A stretch of DNA of 64,000 nucleotides from Hofstenia miamia (Eukaryota; Xenacoelomorpha; Acoela), in NCBI GenBank assembly GCA_004352715.1, contig SCFE01000079.1:275273-339272 (forward strand), read 5' to 3'. The notes below the pieces were generated by a model. That model made no database searches. It saw nothing but the letters and a program-made list of their open reading frames with translations, and was not told where the DNA came from. Of this stretch, positions 59,190 through 64,000 are shown one piece after another. Numbering within the stretch: the first letter of the stretch is position 1; the number at the start of each line of letters is the position of its first letter. The position numbers and the translations under genes are program-made.

Positions 59190-60580
59190 ATATTTGCAGT
59201 TGGATCTTGAAGATAATTCAAGTATAACGTCAGCAGTAGAAGCTATCTCAAAAGAGCATGGAAAATTAGATGTTTTAGTAAACAATGCAGGCTTTGCTTT
59301 CAAAAATGCGTCTACTGTTCCTTTTCAAGAACAGGCAGAAGTATGCCTTAGTTTTTTTTTCATAAAAACTTACTATAATTGCATCCTAGGTTACCAACAG
59401 AATCAATTACTTTGGAACTCTTACTGTGATTAATGCCTTCATTCCACTTTTACGAAATGGGCGAATTGTTAATGTGGCTAGTTTGGGTGGCAAACTCTCA
59501 AAGGTAAAATCTGTTTCTAATGTTATTCAATGTTGCCTATGAGGAAATAGTTAGTTCTGATATTCCCAATAATGTTCAACTTAGCTTGAGTATTCCTTAA
59601 CATTTACACAAAGTGTTCTATTATTCTGTAAGATAATGTAACTTGCTGCTCAATTAAACATTAAAACGTGGCCTATTATAATGGTAAGATACTTTGCAAG
59701 AATAGCTTAGTAGAAGAAGAATGAATGTCGAGAAAGGAAAAACACTAGGGTCGGAGGCATATGTAGATAAAGCAACTGTAAGAGGTCACTAGTTAAGATG
59801 TGCAGCGGTTACCGCTGTTAATGCAAAAGTCTGTCAAGAAATATAATCCAGGGATAAGCAGAAGTCAATGCCTTATATAATTACATAATAGAAAATGTTT
59901 TCAAATGTTTAGATTTTAAAGTAGTGTACTTAGGTGTCAGAAGAACATCAGAAAAAATTAACTTCACCCCATTTGAGTTTGGAAGAACTATCAGCGTACA
60001 TTAATGAATTTATTGAAAAAACGAAGACCAATTCTCACCAAGAAGCCGGTTATTCAAACTCAGCCTATTGTATGAGTAAGCTTGGAATGATAGCTCTTTC
60101 TAATGTAAGTTCTTTTTTGAAAAAACCTCTCATATTGTTGTAAATTTATTTATGGAATTTTGCAAATACTTTAGGTTTCTAGGAACAGTTTATATTTAAA
60201 ATTATAATTACTAATTTTCAAAATGTAATTTTCATTAATAAATTATACAATTTTGACTTACCGCTTTCAAATGTATTCAAAAAACCAATTAGATTAGTGC
60301 TAACATAATCTCATTTGATTTTCACTATTCCAAACATAATATTAGAGGAATGTTGAAGCGACACTTGGCTGTATTTTAGATCTTCGCACGTGAACTAGCT
60401 GGTGACAACATTGCTGTTGTTTCAATGTGTCCGGGCTGGTGTAAAACTGATATGGCCGGAACTAATGCTCCAAAGACAGCAGCAGATGGAGCCGATATAG
60501 TTACTTATTTGGCTACTAGAGACAATATTATGGAGTTATCTGGTAAATTTATAAGCGAAAAGGTAGTGACAGAGTGGTAG
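59190..60580 (+). CDS. Carbonyl reductase (CBR1-like SDR) gene B, exons 2-5
   Basis: Exons 59190-59340, 59390-59503, 59934-60104 and 60380-60580, all GT-AG and same phase as gene A. Introns are 49, 430 and 275 bp. The protein covers from about residue 59 to the end. Motifs: YLQLDLED, VLVNNAGFAF, INYFGT, NVASLGG (catalytic Ser present, unlike gene A), AYCMSK (Tyr and Lys of YxxxK) and SMCPGWCKTDMAG; it ends VVTEW. Exon 1 with the cofactor loop is absent from the sequence upstream, which starts with a long (TA)n tract, so the gene is incomplete as assembled. Closely related to gene A, hence a local gene family. Expected role: NADPH-dependent carbonyl reduction in the cytosol. Confidence 0.92.
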
Positions 60581-61747
60581 AACATCATTGTTTCTATTTT
60601 GGAAAACATGTTTGCTTGAAGTTTAGTTACGTTTTAGAACATTGTTTCATTATATATAAAACCTGACTTCTAATATCACTATGTTGCAGAAAATTTGCTT
60701 TCAGATATGCAAACCAATACTTGTAAAATTGTAAACCCCTTATTAATATTGTTGTTCTGGTCCTGGAAAACATTTTGGTAATACAAACGATGTCTTTGAA
60801 AACTACTCGTATTGCAGAAACTAATGAAGAGTAGGCTGTGTGTTTTGTGTGCAAGCCCATGAAACAATTACTGCAGCATGAACCCTTGGAATATTTCTGT
60901 TGTAGGGTTAAGAACTTTGGAAAATTACAAATTTCTCATGAAAAAGATCTTTTAACAAAGCAGTTACTGTTATATGGCTGATTGGTGCACAAGATTTGCA
61001 GATTTTTTCTTGAAAAATCAGATTTACAAAGTATGTCCATTCGGATTAAGGTTAATGTATTTTTTTGCAATACAAAAATCACAACTACTATAGAGCTGTT
61101 TTAAGTGATAAAGTCAAAACTTACAAAACAATTCCATTTTACATTGAAACATAATTGATATAGCTATTATATACTACAACTAACATTTTAGTACGACATA
61201 AATACCTAAAAACAATTTTGACACAAATCTTTTTAAATTAAATTATAAAAGTTACTTCTTTGATGCTAACATTTTTCTCGTCTATGTCACATTAGACTAT
61301 AATAATCTAAGCAAAAAAAGTTCAACTTTGAATAAATCATTCTTGCTGTTGATGCAATTAAACATTTAGAAATAATTAATTCAAAAAAACTTATTGCAAC
61401 CTCGTCAAGCAATCATTGATTTCATCCACTCACTTGTTATGAGCTATTTAAATTTTAGGTATATCCCCATCAGAAATTTAAAAATATCCATAATTAAGTA
61501 GCTTAAGTAACAACATGAATTCGCACTTAATAGTTGTAAAAGAAATTCTAGGAAGCAATTCAATTCCATATTCTTGAACGTTAAAAAATTACACAATATG
61601 ACACGCTTAGTTTCTTAGAATTCATAAAGAACTTTAACAAGTGTTCTATTAAATGTTCTCCCAAACTATATGCAAAAAAGACAAATTCATTTTTGAAAAT
61701 AGGTAAAGTTCAAAGGAAAAATCTCTCTAAAACTTAATAATGAAATA
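60581..61747. other. 3' flank of gene B (within the inverted repeat)
   Basis: Non-coding. Short frames on either strand recur in the mirror copy only because the DNA is duplicated. Confidence 0.6.
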
Positions 61748-63148
61748 TAAATAAATTCTGAAATGGTTAAAGGTAGTTGATTCCTACGTAAAAATTCACA
61801 TCAAACAAATCAAATTCTACAATAGAGATTATATTATCACAAAAATTTCAATTTCAAAACAATGCTTTTCCTCTTAGTATCAATAATATACTTTGAATCA
61901 TTGAAAGCAATTGCTGTATTTGAAACCTACAAATCTACTCTACGTACGGCAGTGTCGGAAACATCATTGTTTTTGGACATATCAAGTAAATTACAACTTA
62001 TTGACTCGTGAAAGACCAGATTGCTGCTGTTGTATCATGAGATACAGCACATGATGAATGCATAAAAATAAGCATTCTAAATTTTTTTGGCTGTTGTCCC
62101 TTTTCAAATCTAGTTTTTTACAGATTTGATACAGAAATTAATGGTTCAGCTCCCAACTGCTTGTATTTGATTTTATATAAATCCAATCCCATTACTTTTA
62201 AAATTATATATTTTAGTCGATGTGCCGCTACAGTCCAAGATTTTACTTCTTTTAGTTTTTAAGAATATTTAGAAATGCTTAAAACATTGAGAAATTTCTA
62301 AAGAAAGTCTGTTTTTCATGATTTCAATAGAAAGTGCTGCTCCCATTGACACAAAATAGTCCCAGGTTTAGATCTTTGTCACTAGTACCAGTAAACCTAA
62401 AGTGAAATGAATACAAGAATAATTTATGCAAAAAGCAAAATTTAATTTTGTTATTTTAAAATGAGTAATATTAATTTTGACTGTACCTTTTCATGACCCT
62501 CCAAAAATCTTTTTTTTAAATATTGAAAATAATGAATATTGTGTCAGAAATATTAGCACATTATTAAAGACATTTTGTGCTAGAAAATTTTAAAATTTTG
62601 GCTCGCATAATGAAATATAATAACTGCAATTTCTGTGTAATTTAAGTTCTTTGGACAATTGCTGCTGTAGTTGAGGATAAGTTATTTTGAAGAATTTTGC
62701 AATTGCTCTGTATGTTGTAAACTGCCTTTACTTTTCTACATAATAATGTAATAAAGTTAGCTATGTGGCTACTCGCTACTTGATAAATTCCAAGAAATTT
62801 AGAAAATCCCTTGCTATTCATTTCTTAGAAATATAGTCACAAATATCATATAAAAAATTTAAAGTTGGGAAATTATTAATGAATTGAATGTTTTATTGAA
62901 TATTATAGTTGGTTATGAGAAATGTTTATATGCAGGCTTAATATCTGTTTCGAAATCGTTAATAGTTTATTAAAAATTTAAGCACTAAATAACTTTGGGA
63001 AACAATATGAGTGTAGTATACTACATTTACTAAATTTAGATATACTGCACGAAGGACATAATGTATGGATTTAGTAACAAGATCAATTACATCGAATAAC
63101 ATGTTAATTATATTTCAGAACATTTTTCAAAATAGAAACAATGTTGTT
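61748..63148. other. Intergenic region between genes B and C
   Basis: AT-rich; no feature recognised. Genes B and C converge here. Confidence 0.6.
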
Positions 63149-64000
63149 CTACCACTTTGCAACTGCCTTTTCCCTAATGAATTCACCAGATAACTCCATA
63201 ATATTGTCCTTAGTTACCAACCAAGTTACTATATCTGCTCCGTCAGCCGCTGAATTTGGAGCGCTTGCTCCGGCCATATCAGTTTGGCACCAACCTGGAC
63301 ACATTGAAACTACAGCAATGTTGTCGCCAGCTAGCTCCCGCGCATGTATCTAAAACTCTTTGTAAGGAAATAAAACATATATTGTTTCAAATATCGATAT
63401 TAACAAAATATTGAAAAAACAGGTAAGAAATTAAGGAATTATTACTAAAAAACATAAAATAAACGGATATTAACAAAGATGAGATCACCGTCTAATCTGA
63501 TTTTTGCAAATATTTTAAAATGATGCTAAAAATTTGGTAGATAGAGACAAGAAAATTACATTAGTTAAAGTTATCAAAGAAAATTTAATTGCAACATGCC
63601 AAGATGGCATTTAATAAAGGTCGTCTTGCAGCATGCATATTTTATAAGACCATTATACTCACTACAGAAATACGAATTTTTCGTACAGCATATGAAAATT
63701 TGAATGAGCGACAGGGCTAATATAGCATTTGACCCATATCCACCTAATACAGGTTAATGGAAAAGTCATTACGGAAAATACCTTTAGGAAAATTGGACTA
63801 ATTTGGGACATATGACTTTTGCGAATGCGATTTCACAATGGCTAAGAGGAATTCATACCTTTCTATTGAATTGTAGTTGTTTTAAGGGGGAACGACTAAC
63901 CTTAGTAAGAGCAATAACGGCCAGCTTGCTCATTCCATATGAAGTGCCGGAATATCCTGCTTCTTTATGTGAATTCGTTTTTGTTTTTTCAATGAAGTCG
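63149..64000 (-). CDS. Carbonyl reductase (CBR1-like SDR) gene C, 3' exons, partial
   Basis: Reverse-strand last exon 63149-63349 (66 codons plus TAG, same size as in A and B): IHARELAGDNIAVVSMCPGW, then CQTDMAG and an end in VAKW. The previous exon starts outside the window and ends at 63901 with donor GTTAGT. It holds DFIEKTKTNSHKEAGYSGTS and the active-site YGMSK. The intron between them is 551 bp (63350-63900). Differences from A and B (Gln for Lys after CPGWC, Trp in the TWLVTKD stretch) show it is a distinct paralogue. Tail to tail with gene B. Confidence 0.92.

Larger units (their letters stand above)
59128..61747 (+). repeat. Perfect inverted copy of 38876-41495
   Basis: Mirror partner described under 38876-41495. 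Here sequence continues beyond 61747 without interruption, so this copy looks like the native context on that side. Confidence 0.95.

Overview
The window is AT-rich eukaryotic DNA from an invertebrate metazoan. The evidence is spliced genes with GT-AG introns (some only 45-50 bp), metazoan-type carbonyl reductases, and a dense mixture of mariner, Tc1-like, pogo-like, hAT-like, CR1/Jockey-type LINE, Penelope-like and Polinton (Maverick) elements, plus many (TA)n tracts. A cnidarian-like genome would fit, but the sequence alone does not fix the phylum. I see no prokaryotic operon, tRNA, rRNA or CRISPR array.

Layout. 1-14 kb is repeat territory: a LINE reverse-transcriptase (RT) remnant at the left edge, a mariner with an open 360-codon transposase locked into a large inverted duplication, a 1.1-kb foldback-like element built from iterated CACACAGAAAG motifs, a dead Tc1-like transposase, an RT fragment with a scrambled assembly join, a Penelope-like fragment and a long LINE. 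14.1-33.2 kb is a five-exon CBR1-like short-chain dehydrogenase/reductase gene (gene A, 269 codons). Its third intron is swollen to 16.3 kb by a complete but decayed Polinton (about 15.1 kb, 0.57-kb terminal inverted repeats). The Polinton still shows DNA polymerase B, integrase, packaging ATPase and two capsid-type genes, and is itself interrupted by CR1-type LINE pieces and a small DNA transposon. 33-47 kb holds a 0.9-kb TIR element, diverged long repeats and a reverse-strand CBR copy (B'). 59-64 kb holds its perfect mirror image (gene B, + strand) and the 3' end of a third reductase (gene C, - strand, running off the window). 41.5-59 kb is mostly non-coding, with LINE, hAT and unclassified protein remnants.

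How it fits together. The only host genes I can support are the reductase cluster; everything else recognisable is mobile DNA. Gene A is open in all exons but has Gly where the catalytic Ser of this family should be; gene B keeps the Ser. Copies B and B' form a 2.62-kb inverted repeat whose limits coincide with an assembly N and (TA)n tracts, so it is either very recent or an assembly artefact. Single Ns at 7969 and 24381 are likewise next to duplicated segments. The most interesting non-gene signal is a roughly 75-bp motif (near-palindromic GTGAAATNAATTTCAC plus a CCTTATATA box) found three times in the same orientation within the Polinton, once directly abutting a start codon. It looks like a shared promoter of the element's genes.
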